Origin: Streptomyces stelliscabiei
Lineage (GTDB): Bacteria > Actinomycetota > Actinomycetes > Streptomycetales > Streptomycetaceae
DNA: 64,000 nucleotides
Direction of reading: 5' to 3'
Assembly (NCBI RefSeq): GCF_014873495.1
Contig: NZ_JADBGF010000001.1
Coordinates: 372,001-436,000, forward strand
Part shown: in pieces, positions 8,709 through 17,000 of the stretch
Position numbering within the stretch: the stretch's first letter is position 1
Layout of the letters: every line of letters begins with the position of its first letter
Position numbers and translations under genes: made by a program
Notes under the pieces: model-generated
The model's input: only the letters and a program-made list of their open reading frames with translations
Databases searched by the model: none
Told to the model about the DNA's origin: nothing

Positions 8709-9923
8709 GTGGACAGCGCGGTTTACCGGTTCGGGCAGTACGCGTTGGACGCGGACCGCCGTTGCCTCAGCCATGAGGGACAGCGGGTCGACGTCGAGCC
8801 CCAGGCTCTGGATCTTCTGTGCCACCTGGTCGAGCACCGCGGCCGCGTCGTGCCCGAATCGGAGCTGCGCGAAAGGATGGGACACGGACACGCGGTCAGC
8901 GAGGACGCACTCGCCACCTCGCTGCACGCGGCCCGTATCGCCATCGGTGACAGCGACACACGACAGCAGGTGATCCGCGCCGTAAGCCCGCACGGCTATC
9001 GGTTCGTCGCGCAGACGACGGTGGCTTCCCCTCTTCCGGTCGCCACGGCCACGGCCCCCGGCATCCCGGCAGGGGCGGAGGCGGACCACGAGGTCATCCG
9101 CTTCTGCCGGTCCGCCGACGGCACCCGCATCGCCTACGCCCGCTCCGGCGAGGGCCCGCCCCTGGTGAAGACCGCCAACTGGCTGACCCACCTCGACCTC
9201 GACCGGACCAATCCGATGTGGGCCCACTGGTTCGACGGTCTCACCCGCGGCCGGCAGCTCATCCGCTACGACGAGCGCGGTTGCGGCCTCTCCTCATGGG
9301 ACATGGGCAGCTTCACCCTCGACGACCTGGTCGCCGACCTCGATGCCGTGGTCGACTCCGTCGGCCTCGACCGCTTTCCCCTGCTCGGGGTGTCACAGGG
9401 CAGCGCCGTTGCGGTCGCCTACGCCGCTCTTCGCCCCGAGCGGGTCAGCCATCTGATCCTCACCTCCGCCTACGCCCGAGGACAGCAGATCCGTGCGGGC
9501 AGCGACGCCGAGCGCGATGCCGCCGAGGTCGACCTCAACATCGCCCGCGCCGGATGGCGTTCGAAGGACAACAGCTTCCTGCGCCACTTCGCCTCCCAGT
9601 TCCTCGCCGACGCCACTCCCGCGGAGTGGGACGCGTTCGCGGCCTACCAGCGTCAGACGACTTCGCCCGCCAACGGCCTGCGCTTCCTGGAGGAGTTCAC
9701 CCGCATCGACGTCTCGGGCATCGCTCACGACGTGACCTGCCCCACGCTGATCATCCACGCCCGCGACGACGCGCGAGTCCCCGTCGCGCAGGCCCTGGAA
9801 CTGGCCACGCTCATCCCCGACAGCCGGCTGGTCCTGCTCGACAGCCGCAACCACCTGTTCACCGCCGACGACTCGGCCTGGCCCACCTTTCTCACCCACC
9901 TCTACAGTTTCCTCTCCGAGTAG
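8709..9923 (+). CDS. Winged-helix (OmpR/SARP-type) DNA-binding domain fused to alpha/beta hydrolase, copy 1
   Basis: A 404-residue protein starting at GTG 8709. Residues 1-102 form an OmpR/ToxR-type winged helix (FGQYALDADRRCL, EPQALDLLCHLVEHRGRVV, SEDALATSLHAAR, QQVIRAVSPHGYRF). A roughly 25-residue linker follows, then an alpha/beta hydrolase (about 128-404) with the nucleophile elbow GVSQGS, acid HARDDARVP and histidine SRNHLF, a complete Ser-Asp-His triad. It has no membrane segment. A paralogue lies on the other strand at 11391-12626. The layout suggests a cytoplasmic transcription factor whose hydrolase domain binds or turns over a small ligand. Each domain is clear; the sensing role is inferred. 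Confidence 0.85.
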   Translation: MDSAVYRFGQYALDADRRCLSHEGQRVDVEPQALDLLCHLVEHRGRVVPESELRERMGHGHAVSEDALATSLHAARIAIGDSDTRQQVIRAVSPHGYRFVAQTTVASPLPVATATAPGIPAGAEADHEVIRFCRSADGTRIAYARSGEGPPLVKTANWLTHLDLDRTNPMWAHWFDGLTRGRQLIRYDERGCGLSSWDMGSFTLDDLVADLDAVVDSVGLDRFPLLGVSQGSAVAVAYAALRPERVSHLILTSAYARGQQIRAGSDAERDAAEVDLNIARAGWRSKDNSFLRHFASQFLADATPAEWDAFAAYQRQTTSPANGLRFLEEFTRIDVSGIAHDVTCPTLIIHARDDARVPVAQALELATLIPDSRLVLLDSRNHLFTADDSAWPTFLTHLYSFLSE

Positions 9924-10133
9924 CCCGGCGGACGGAACGCCCGCAGCGACGGGAGCGCGCCGCGGTGCGGCGACCGCGTCCGGAGGCGGTCCGCAACGCC
10001 GGGGGGTGCCTCGGTCGCACACAGTCCGTGGCCATGCCGCCGGGGCGAGGAGGCGAGGCTCCCGCAAGACACACCGGTGCCGCCGCGGCCAGTCCGGTTC
10101 CATCGCGGCAGCTCCGGATGGAGATGAACTACG

Positions 10134-10176
10134 GGCAGGGGCCCACCGGCGCTACATCGGCCGGTGGGCCCCTGCC
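10134..10176. terminator. Strong perfect hairpin, 17-bp stem
   Basis: GGCAGGGGCCCACCGGC pairs perfectly with GCCGGTGGGCCCCTGCC across a 9-nt loop. It lies 210 bases after the first wHTH-hydrolase gene and can act on transcripts from either side. Confidence 0.7.
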
Positions 10177-10245
10177 GCCCGTCAGAGGGCGTCTATTGCT
10201 CGATCTCGATGACGTGAATGGTCACGTGTGAACTGGTTCACGCGC

Positions 10246-10295
10246 CACCGCGTGGTGTAGGCGACCTGCAGGTCGCCATAGCTTGGGGTGATCAC
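10246..10295 (-). pseudogene. Fragment matching the start of the Vps62 protein
   Basis: The minus strand from GTG 10295 reads ITPSYGDLQVAYTTRW, close to ITRCYGDLEIGYTTRW at the start of the intact Vps62 gene at 5626. Similarity ends there and the frame stops soon after, at 10182. It is probably the broken 5' end of a second Vps62 gene. Confidence 0.5.
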
Positions 10296-10405
10296 GCGCC
10301 CGGGTTCCACCGTGGTGTTCTGATCCGACGTCCGTGAGGCGGACGGCTTCACGGAAGCCGATGGTTTTGCCGGGCAGACGTGCGGGCTGTGCGAACGGTG
10401 TGCGG

Positions 10406-10870
10406 CTAGCCGATGACGATGTCGCAATCGGCCCTGCCCCGGGCGGCGATGTCGGTGAAGTCCGCCTGGACGGCGGGGTCGAACGCCGCCGAGCTGATAC
10501 TGCGGGTCTTCTTGCCGGGTACGGCCTTCTTGCCAGTCGAGTGCGTCACCTTCGCCGCGTCCCACGTCAGGTCACAGGTCCAGTGGAAGGTGCGGACGAG
10601 CAGGTGCGAGTTGCGCCCGCTTCCCGCGATCGACCAGTTGCCGTCCGACTTGACCACGAAGGTGACACTGCCGCTGACGCCCCGGCTGCTGTCGCTCGTG
10701 GCGAACGTGATCGACTGGCCGTCCGCCGCCACCGTCTTGGTGGTGTCGTTGGCCTGCGCCGGAAGCGTTCCCAGCAGCAGGGAGCCCAGCCCGGCCCCCG
10801 TCGCGATCAGCAGCGCCAGCCCCCGGCGAGTCCGGGCCCGGCCGGACGTCCTGGTGTTGTCGATTCGCAT
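10406..10870 (-). CDS. Small secreted protein of unknown function
   Basis: A 154-residue protein. ATG 10870 was chosen because GAAGGA sits six bases upstream and the N-terminus is then a normal Sec signal: basic RARTRRG, a hydrophobic stretch LALLIATGAGLGSLLLG, and cleavage after LPAQA. The mature domain of about 115 residues is beta-rich, contains two Cys (TCDLTW and ADCDIV) that could form a disulfide, and has SITFATSDSSRGVSGSVTF and GNWSIAGSGRNSHL. I do not recognise the family. Four 11-bp-spaced heptamers lie 130-170 bases upstream, suggesting activation by an OmpR/SARP-type regulator; two proteins with that kind of DNA-binding domain are encoded on either side. Confidence 0.75.
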   Translation of the reverse strand: MRIDNTRTSGRARTRRGLALLIATGAGLGSLLLGTLPAQANDTTKTVAADGQSITFATSDSSRGVSGSVTFVVKSDGNWSIAGSGRNSHLLVRTFHWTCDLTWDAAKVTHSTGKKAVPGKKTRSISSAAFDPAVQADFTDIAARGRADCDIVIG

Positions 10871-10997
10871 CTTCTGTCCTTCTCTCGTGTGTTTTTCCGT
10901 GTCTGCGGTGAGTGCCGGGCGGAAATGCCCCATCACTGCTCCTTGGCCCAGCACCGCTCAAGCATCGCGTTCACCGGGAGCCAAGACTTGGTGGAGG

Positions 10998-11037
10998 TCT
11001 GAGGCTCGTCTGAGGGTGGGCTGAGGACGGACTGAGG
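10998..11037 (-). promoter_or_regulatory. Four heptamer direct repeats at 11-bp spacing
   Basis: On the plus strand TCTGAGG, TCTGAGG, GCTGAGG and ACTGAGG begin at 10998, 11009, 11020 and 11031, each separated by exactly 4 bases. Direct heptamers with an 11-bp period are the classical binding pattern of SARP/OmpR-type winged-helix activators. They lie upstream of the secreted-protein gene that starts at 10870 on the minus strand. Confidence 0.7.
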
Positions 11038-11390
11038 GTGCCTCTCTCAATGAGCGAGCCGGATTGACGGGAGGCCTGTGAGCACCACGTCCGGCGAACC
11101 GAACGCCAACGGGGTAGGTGCGGCTGCCGGGACGTTCGCTTCGCGCGCTGCAAGCCGCGCCCTTGAGTCCAGGAGCAGACAGCCGGAGATCGAGCAGCCC
11201 GCATGTGGGCCGGCGCGGGCCCGCCCGGGGAATCAGGTCGAGCAGCTCTGGGGCAGCCCAGGCCCGCCCCGCGCGCCAGGTCACCAGGACCGCCTTCGTC
11301 GGCCCGAGTCGCTGATGACACGGTCACGGCCGTCGGGTGCTGTCAGCGGCCCGGCGGCACTTCGGCTGCCGGATTACGAGGCCACGCGAC
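11038..11390. other. Non-coding stretch between the heptamer repeats and the second wHTH-hydrolase gene
   Basis: About 350 bases hold only unconvincing frames on both strands, and I see no strong hairpin. Confidence 0.45.
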
Positions 11391-12626
11391 TCACTCGGTC
11401 AGGAAGGCGTCGATGTGTGACAGGAACTCGTCCCAGGCCGGTTCGAACGCGGTGAGCAGGTGACTGCGGCTTTTGAGCAGGACCAGTCGGCTGTCGGGTA
11501 TGAGAGCGGCCAGCTCATTGGCCTGCGAGACCGGCACCCGCTCGTCGTCCCGGGAGTGGAGGATCAGTGTCGGACAGGCCACCCTGTGGGCGATGTCGGA
11601 CACGTCGATCCGGGCGAACTCCTCTAGGAAACGGACCCCGTTGGAGGGCGAGGTCGTCTGTCGCTGGAAGGTCGTGAACTCGTCCCAGTCCTCCGGTGTG
11701 CCGTCGGGCAGGAACTGAGAGGCGAAGACCCGAAGGAATTTGGGGTCCTGGTGGATCCATCCCACCCGGGCCACATCCAGATCGAGGGCTGCCTCGGCAC
11801 CCTCGGTCTCGCTTCGAGCCCGAACCTGCCTCCCTCGGGCGTAAGCCCCGGCGAGCATCAGCCGGCTGACCCGCTCCGGATGGCGTACGGCATAAGCGAC
11901 CGCCACCGCCCCGCCCTGCGACACCCCGAGCAGGGGGAACCTGTCGAGCCCCGCGGCTTCGACCACGGTCTCCAGGTCGTCGACCCAGTCCTCGAACGTG
12001 AAGCCGGGCACCACCCAGTCGGAGAGACCGCACCCGCGCTCGTCGTAGCGGATCAGCCGACGGTTGCGGGCGAGCCCTCTCAGCCAGTGCGACCACACCG
12101 GAGTCGTCCACTCCAGGTCGAGATGGGACATCCAGTTGGCCGCCTTGAGCAGGGGCGGGCCCGAGCCGACGGCGGCATAGGCGATGCGCGTCCCGTCACC
12201 GGCCCGGCAGAACCGGATGGTCTGACGATCGGCGCCGAGCGGCCCTCCGGCCGCCGCCAGATGCACACCGGCCTCGCCGCCGGGGTCGTCGGGTGGCGCC
12301 CCCGCCCCGATGACCATCGCCGCAGCCACAAACTGGTATCCCCGCCGGTGCACCGTACGGATCACCTGTTGTCGGCTGCCGGTGTCATCCACGGCCAGCC
12401 GCGCGGTCCGCAGCGCCGTGGTAAGCGCGGCTTCGCTGACGAAACGGTCCCCCCACACCTCGTCGAGCAGCTCGTTCTTCGGCACCACGCGGTCACGGTG
12501 CTCGACCAGATGTCGCAGCAAGTCCAGGGCCCGGGGCTCGACGTGGACCGGTTCGCCGGCCCGCCGGAGCTGGTGCCGAGCCGTGTCCAGCTCGTAATCA
12601 CCGAAGTGATACTTGTCCCCCTTCAC
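11391..12626 (-). CDS. Winged-helix (OmpR/SARP-type) DNA-binding domain fused to alpha/beta hydrolase, copy 2
   Basis: A 411-residue paralogue of the protein at 8709, with the same layout. A winged helix at about 1-100 (FGDYELDTARHQLR, EPRALDLLRHLVEHRDRVV, QQVIRTVHRRGYQF) is followed by a linker and an alpha/beta hydrolase with GVSQGG, SRDDERVP and SRSHLL as the triad. GTG 12626 is preferred because TACGCT, a good -10, lies exactly six bases upstream, as in copy 1, so both mRNAs look leaderless; longer in-frame starts would lack a ribosome site. The linker differs from copy 1, as expected for an old duplication. Domain calls are firm; the ligand and targets are unknown. Confidence 0.83.
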   Translation of the reverse strand: MKGDKYHFGDYELDTARHQLRRAGEPVHVEPRALDLLRHLVEHRDRVVPKNELLDEVWGDRFVSEAALTTALRTARLAVDDTGSRQQVIRTVHRRGYQFVAAAMVIGAGAPPDDPGGEAGVHLAAAGGPLGADRQTIRFCRAGDGTRIAYAAVGSGPPLLKAANWMSHLDLEWTTPVWSHWLRGLARNRRLIRYDERGCGLSDWVVPGFTFEDWVDDLETVVEAAGLDRFPLLGVSQGGAVAVAYAVRHPERVSRLMLAGAYARGRQVRARSETEGAEAALDLDVARVGWIHQDPKFLRVFASQFLPDGTPEDWDEFTTFQRQTTSPSNGVRFLEEFARIDVSDIAHRVACPTLILHSRDDERVPVSQANELAALIPDSRLVLLKSRSHLLTAFEPAWDEFLSHIDAFLTE

Positions 12627-12632
12627 CTTTGC

Positions 12633-12663
12633 AGCGTACAACTCATGCTTGTGTGTGTACACA
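12633..12663 (-). promoter_or_regulatory. Leaderless promoter with palindrome, wHTH-hydrolase gene 2
   Basis: TACGCT at 12638-12633 (minus strand) is a TANNNT -10 six bases before GTG 12626. A perfect palindrome TGTGTACACA at 12654-12663 is centred near the -35 region and could be an operator. Confidence 0.5.
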
Positions 12664-13009
12664 TGAACGAGTGTCAGGCACGCCGCCATACAGCCGGCCA
12701 CGGACACATGGCCCGCATCGCAGGCAGGATGCCTATTGAGGTGACCGGCAAGGCGGAGCCGCCCCCGAACGGAAACCGGGATTCCGTGCCGCGCCCTGCC
12801 GAGGCTGTCCGGCATGGCGGGCACGAACTCGCAGTCCACCTGAGCACGGCGGGTCGTCTCCGTCGGCAGAGGACCCCGTCCGCACCGCTGTCTGCGTAGG
12901 CGGCCACAAGCAGGACCTGTACGGCCGTCCAAACCTACCTGCCGTGGGCGCCGCACATGGACATCGCGAACCGGCCCGCCGGCAGCCCAGGCTGGGAAGT
13001 GCACCGTTT
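12664..13009. other. Stretch without a recognisable gene
   Basis: About 345 bases separate the second wHTH-hydrolase gene from the SpoIIE relic. No supported gene is seen; part is probably decayed downstream sequence of the phosphatase relic. Confidence 0.4.
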
Positions 13010-13368
13010 CCGTGCCCTCGCGCTTGCACATCGCGGCGCAGCGCGACGAGCGCGGCATGCGCGTCAGGGTCCTTGAGCAGAGCGGCGCTTTCGGCGAGCG
13101 GCTAGAAGTGCCCGTCCTCGTCCCGCGCCTCGGTGACACCGTCGGTATGCAGCAGCAACTGCTCGTCCTGTGCGAACCCCACCTGGCAGGGCCGCGGCCC
13201 GGCGTCACCGTGCGCGCCCGGGCAGCGCAGGAGACGGCGGTTCGGGGAATTCGGCGGTGCCGGGCGTTCCCGAAAGGCCACCACATAGCGCAGACCTAAA
13301 GCGAGGCGCGCCGCAGAATGTCGCGGCATTCCTCTCCCCACTGTCCGAGCCACTACCCGAGCGGGCAC
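13010..13368 (-). pseudogene. Remnant of a SpoIIE-type PP2C phosphatase C-terminus
   Basis: The minus strand reads DEQLLLHTDGVTEARDEDGHF, the usual LLLYTDGVTEARD signature of actinobacterial SpoIIE/RsbU phosphatases. An in-frame TAG at 13102-13104 comes next, replacing the usual Tyr codon. The same frame continues PLAESAALLKDPDAHAALVALRRDV, also typical of the family, before losing similarity. The rest of the catalytic domain and any PAS/GAF sensor upstream are missing or unrecognisable, so this is a broken gene. Confidence 0.7.
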
Positions 13369-13559
13369 GAAGTCGCGCCCCAGCCAACTCCCACCAGGAC
13401 CGCAAACATCCCCGCCAGCCGGAAGGTCCCGGCAGTAGCGCGTCCAGGACTCATGAAATCGGCGAAGAAGGTGTAGAGGCGACTGGCGACTCTCCCGAAG
13501 TCCCCGATGAGACAGGCGCCGAGGACGATCAAAACGCTTCCGAAGATCAACCCGAGCAT
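13353..13559 (-). CDS. Small membrane protein A (68 aa)
   Basis: ATG 13559 follows GGAAGG. The protein has an N-terminal hydrophobic segment (LGLIFGSVLIVLGACLIG), a central amphipathic part GRVASRLYTFFADFMSPG and a second hydrophobic segment LAGMFAVLVGVGW. It resembles the neighbouring 86-residue protein in layout and in the R-x-Y-x-FF motif followed by a proline, so the two are probably old duplicates. The function is unknown. Its position downstream of the RHS gene makes an immunity role conceivable, but nothing in the sequence proves it. Confidence 0.6.
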   Translation of the reverse strand: MLGLIFGSVLIVLGACLIGDFGRVASRLYTFFADFMSPGRATAGTFRLAGMFAVLVGVGWGATSCPLG

Positions 13560-13683
13560 CTCGGCACCTTCCTCAATCTCACCGGTTGACCCAAGCGCCA
13601 CTCCACGCCTGCTCACGTCGGTCCAGCCGGAGGCCGTCCGAACCGCTTCCACCAGGCGGCAACCCGACCTGACCACGGCACCG

Positions 13684-13944
13684 CTATGACGTCAGACCGC
13701 TCACGAACGACCAGGTCGAAACGGCGCCTATGAGTGCCCCGACGATCCTGATGACGAGCGGGCTGAAACCTGGGCCGGGGGCGAATGGCCCGCGACTGGT
13801 GAAGAACTCGTAGATCCGATAGGCGGCGTCGCGAATGTTGAGGGCGATGCAGAATCCGAGAATTCCTAGAACTCCCTTCCACGCCAGATAAAGGAAGCCC
13901 ATAGCCCCCTCGGGGCCAGCTGCAAATATCATGCTTCCCGGCAT
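13684..13944 (-). CDS. Small membrane protein B (86 aa), paralogue of A
   Basis: ATG 13944 is preceded by GGAGAGG, a good ribosome site. Two hydrophobic segments (FLYLAWKGVLGILGFCIAL and VIRIVGALIGAVSTW) flank an amphipathic loop AAYRIYEFFTSRGPF that shares the R-x-Y-x-FF pattern with the 68-residue neighbour. It lies 81 bases downstream of the RHS gene on the same strand, but a strong hairpin sits between them, so it may have its own promoter. The family is not recognised. Confidence 0.65.
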   Translation of the reverse strand: MPGSMIFAAGPEGAMGFLYLAWKGVLGILGFCIALNIRDAAYRIYEFFTSRGPFAPGPGFSPLVIRIVGALIGAVSTWSFVSGLTS

Positions 13945-13983
13945 TGCCTCTCCAGCGGTGCGAAGTGAGTAAATGTACTGAGA

Positions 13984-14018
13984 CTGCCGCGCCGCAGTCT
14001 ACAACAGCGGCGCGGCAG
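13984..14018 (-). terminator. Hairpin terminator directly after the RHS gene
   Basis: CTGCCGCGCCGC pairs with GCGGCGCGGCAG across an 11-nt loop, starting 7 bases beyond the RHS stop codon. It probably ends the LamG-RHS transcript before the small membrane genes. Confidence 0.7.
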
Positions 14019-14025
14019 CACGTTT

Positions 14026-17000
14026 CTACCAGAACTTCAGGAAATCCCCCACTTCCCCGAATACTGTCCCCGCACTGGCAATCCTGGTGTTTCCGGCACC
14101 GAAATTGCCGCCGAGGCCGCCGAAAGCGCCGGCAGATGTCGTCACACTGTGGACGATGTCACCGCGACTGTTCCTGGTTCCGAAAGTTCCGCGGTGGCTC
14201 AGCGAGAAGGGGCCGGCGCTTCCGCCGATACCTGCCGACTCGCCTCTGACCTGGTCGATCGAGTCCGCGTTGCTCCAGACCAGACCGGCGGTGACACCGA
14301 TGGAGGCTTCCCCACCCGATTGGTCCTCCTCGACCCAGGCGAAGGCATATTCGTCGCCCACCCGCATGAAGCATCCGGAGTACTCCGCTCCCGCACCGAA
14401 CATCGCGCTGCCGCTCACGCACAGGCCCGAGGTACTGCTGTACGACATGACGTAGTCGTAGCCGTCCTTGACGTCCTCCCAGGAGGGCAGCCAGCCGGTT
14501 GCCTTCTCGAACCAGTTCTTGTTGGCCTCGGCCTTCGGCTTGGGGCCGGGGTTGGGCGGAGGTACGACCTTGAGCCAGCCCGTGGGAGGCGGTGTCGACG
14601 GCAGGGTGATGTTGCGGCGGCCCGGGATGCCGCCGAGTCCGGTGGGCTTCATGCCCTTGACGAGTGTGGGCCGTCCTCCGCAGCGGCAGGCCCGGACGGG
14701 GCCCTCACCACCGCTGCTGGTGGTCTTCTTCTTGCCGCTACTGACCGGAATGCCGCCCCGGCACGTGATGCCGTACTTTTGCGGCTCCCTGCACTCGGGC
14801 ACGCCGAGACCGGACGGGTCGGCGAGGGTCGACGGATTCTGGACGGCGTAGCTGTAGCCGTTGAGGGTCTGCCCCACACCGGTCTGCAGAAGCGGGTCGA
14901 CGCTGATGAACTGGCCGAGCTCGGGGTCGTACTGGCGGGCGTCGACATGGGTGAGACCGGTGCCGGTATCGGTGGTCTTGCCGAGGAACCCCTTGTCGTC
15001 GGGCCAGGCGGCCCCGGTGGTGTCGCCTCTCGGTGCGCCGAAGGGGGTCGTGTAGCGCCGGGAGAACTCCTGGTTCGTGGCGTCGATGGCGAGGGTGGCC
15101 GTGCCGTGCTGGTCGGTGACGAGGTAGCTGAGTTCGTCGGCGCCGCTCTCGTTGGAGCGGACGGCGACGGTCAGGCTGCCCGAGCCGTAGTGGCGCTGGG
15201 CCCACGTGCTGCCGTCCGCTCGCAGGTGCAGTTCGGTGGCCCCCACGTACAGGACGCGCTCGCCGCCCTCCGTGGAACGGATCAGGAGCGTGCCGTCGGC
15301 CCCGTACAGATAGTCGGTCGTCTTGCCGCTCTCGGTCAGGGTCGCCAGCCTGCCCTCGTCGGACCAGTCGAGGTCCTGGGTGGCGGTGCCGTCCGGCCGG
15401 CTGGTGGTGTTGCCGGTGCTGTCGAACTCGTAGGACCGGTCGGGGGCGGTGCAGTCGGCCTTCGTGCTGGTGCCGGTCAGGGCATGGGGCTGGTCCGCCT
15501 TCTCGTAGCAGTAGGTCGTGGTGGTGTCGCCGGTGGAGGTGTGTTCGGTCTCCCTGGCGCGCTGACCGGCGTCGTTGTAGCCGTAGCTGGTCCAGTACGC
15601 GGACCGGCCGCCCAGGCTGCTCGCGCTGCGGGCGTCGGAGCACTTCTGCGAGGCGGGTGTCCATGCCTCGGTCAGGCGCCGGTGCCCGTCGTGGGCGAAG
15701 CACTGGGTCTCCGCCGGTGCGGTGCCGCCCAGCGTGCTGGTGTCGGCGACGGAGGTGACGTTGCCCGCCTGATCGTAGGTGTAGGCGAGGTTCTGCAGCT
15801 TGTACGGGTGGGTCTGGTCCGTGACATGGCTGCCCAGGAGCCGCCCGGTCCCCTCCTCCCAGGTGTTGGTGACGTACGCCTTCTTGTGTTCCTCGGTGTT
15901 CGCGGTGCCGATCACGAGCTGCCGGGCCTGTCCGAGGGCGGAGTAGTCGGCGTGCAGGAGGTAGCCGGTGCTGCCTCCTATGGAGCTGACCTGGCCTGTG
16001 CCGGTGTAGCCGTAGTCGACGATCTCGGAGGGCAGTCCGCCGAGCGCGGGCTCCTTGCTGTTCTGCAGCGTGCCGTCGATGTTGTAGTTGTTCTCGAATT
16101 CGAGGGTGGCCGGTGCGCCCGCCGCGACGAGCGGGTCGGAGCCCGGCAGGGACAGCTCGGTGGCGGTGGGCCGGGACAGGCTGTCGTAGGCGGTGACGGT
16201 CCTCGTGTACGCCTTGCCGGTCTTGCCGCCGACGTAGCGGGTGCTCGCGTCGGGCAGGCCCTTGAGCAAGGAGTCGTAGGTAAGGGCGGTCAGTTGGTTC
16301 GCGTCGGTCTTCGAACCGGTCCAGGTGCCGGTGACCCGGCCGATCGCGTCGTATCCGGAGAGGACGGCGCGGCCGAAGGAGTCGGTGGTGCTGATGAGCC
16401 GGTCGAGACTGTCGTACTCCAGCTCGGTCAGACCCTTGTCCGGGTCGTCGGCGCTGGTCTTGCGGCCGAACAGGTCGTAGCCGTACGACCATGTGGCGCC
16501 GTCGGGGCCGGTGACCTGGGACTGTTGGTCGTCGAGTGTGTACTGGAACGTGGTGGAGGTGTACGAGGCGGTGCCCGAGCCGCCGCCGAACTGCGGGTCG
16601 GCCGGGCTGGCGCCCGCGTACTCGCGGGTCTCGACGGTCCGTTCGCGGGCGTCGACGATGGTGCGGGTCGACGAGCCGCCCTGGACGGCGGTGGTGGCGG
16701 TGGAGTCACCGGTGTAACTGGTGGTGGTCGACCACTTCTTCACCCCGTACGAGTGGAGGGTGCTGGTCGTGATCCGCTCCGCGCCGTCGTAGGCCGTCTC
16801 GATCTGCCGGGGTGCCTCGCCGTACTCCTCGCGCGTGTAGGTGCCGTCGGGGGTCGTGGTGCTGTCGAAGATGTCCTCGTACGTCTCATGGGCCAGGCCG
16901 CGGGTGTCGTAGCGGGTGTCGGTGAGCACCCGGCCGCCGAGCGGGGTGGGGGTCTGGGTCTGCAGCGGGCGCATCATCGAGTCGTACAGCTCGTAGCCCG

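Larger units (their letters stand above)
9924..10405. other. Intergenic region with a terminator and a Vps62 N-terminal scrap
   Basis: No complete gene is visible. It holds a 17-bp perfect hairpin at 10134-10176 and a short minus-strand fragment similar to the start of the Vps62 protein at 10246-10295. The rest appears non-coding. Confidence 0.55.
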
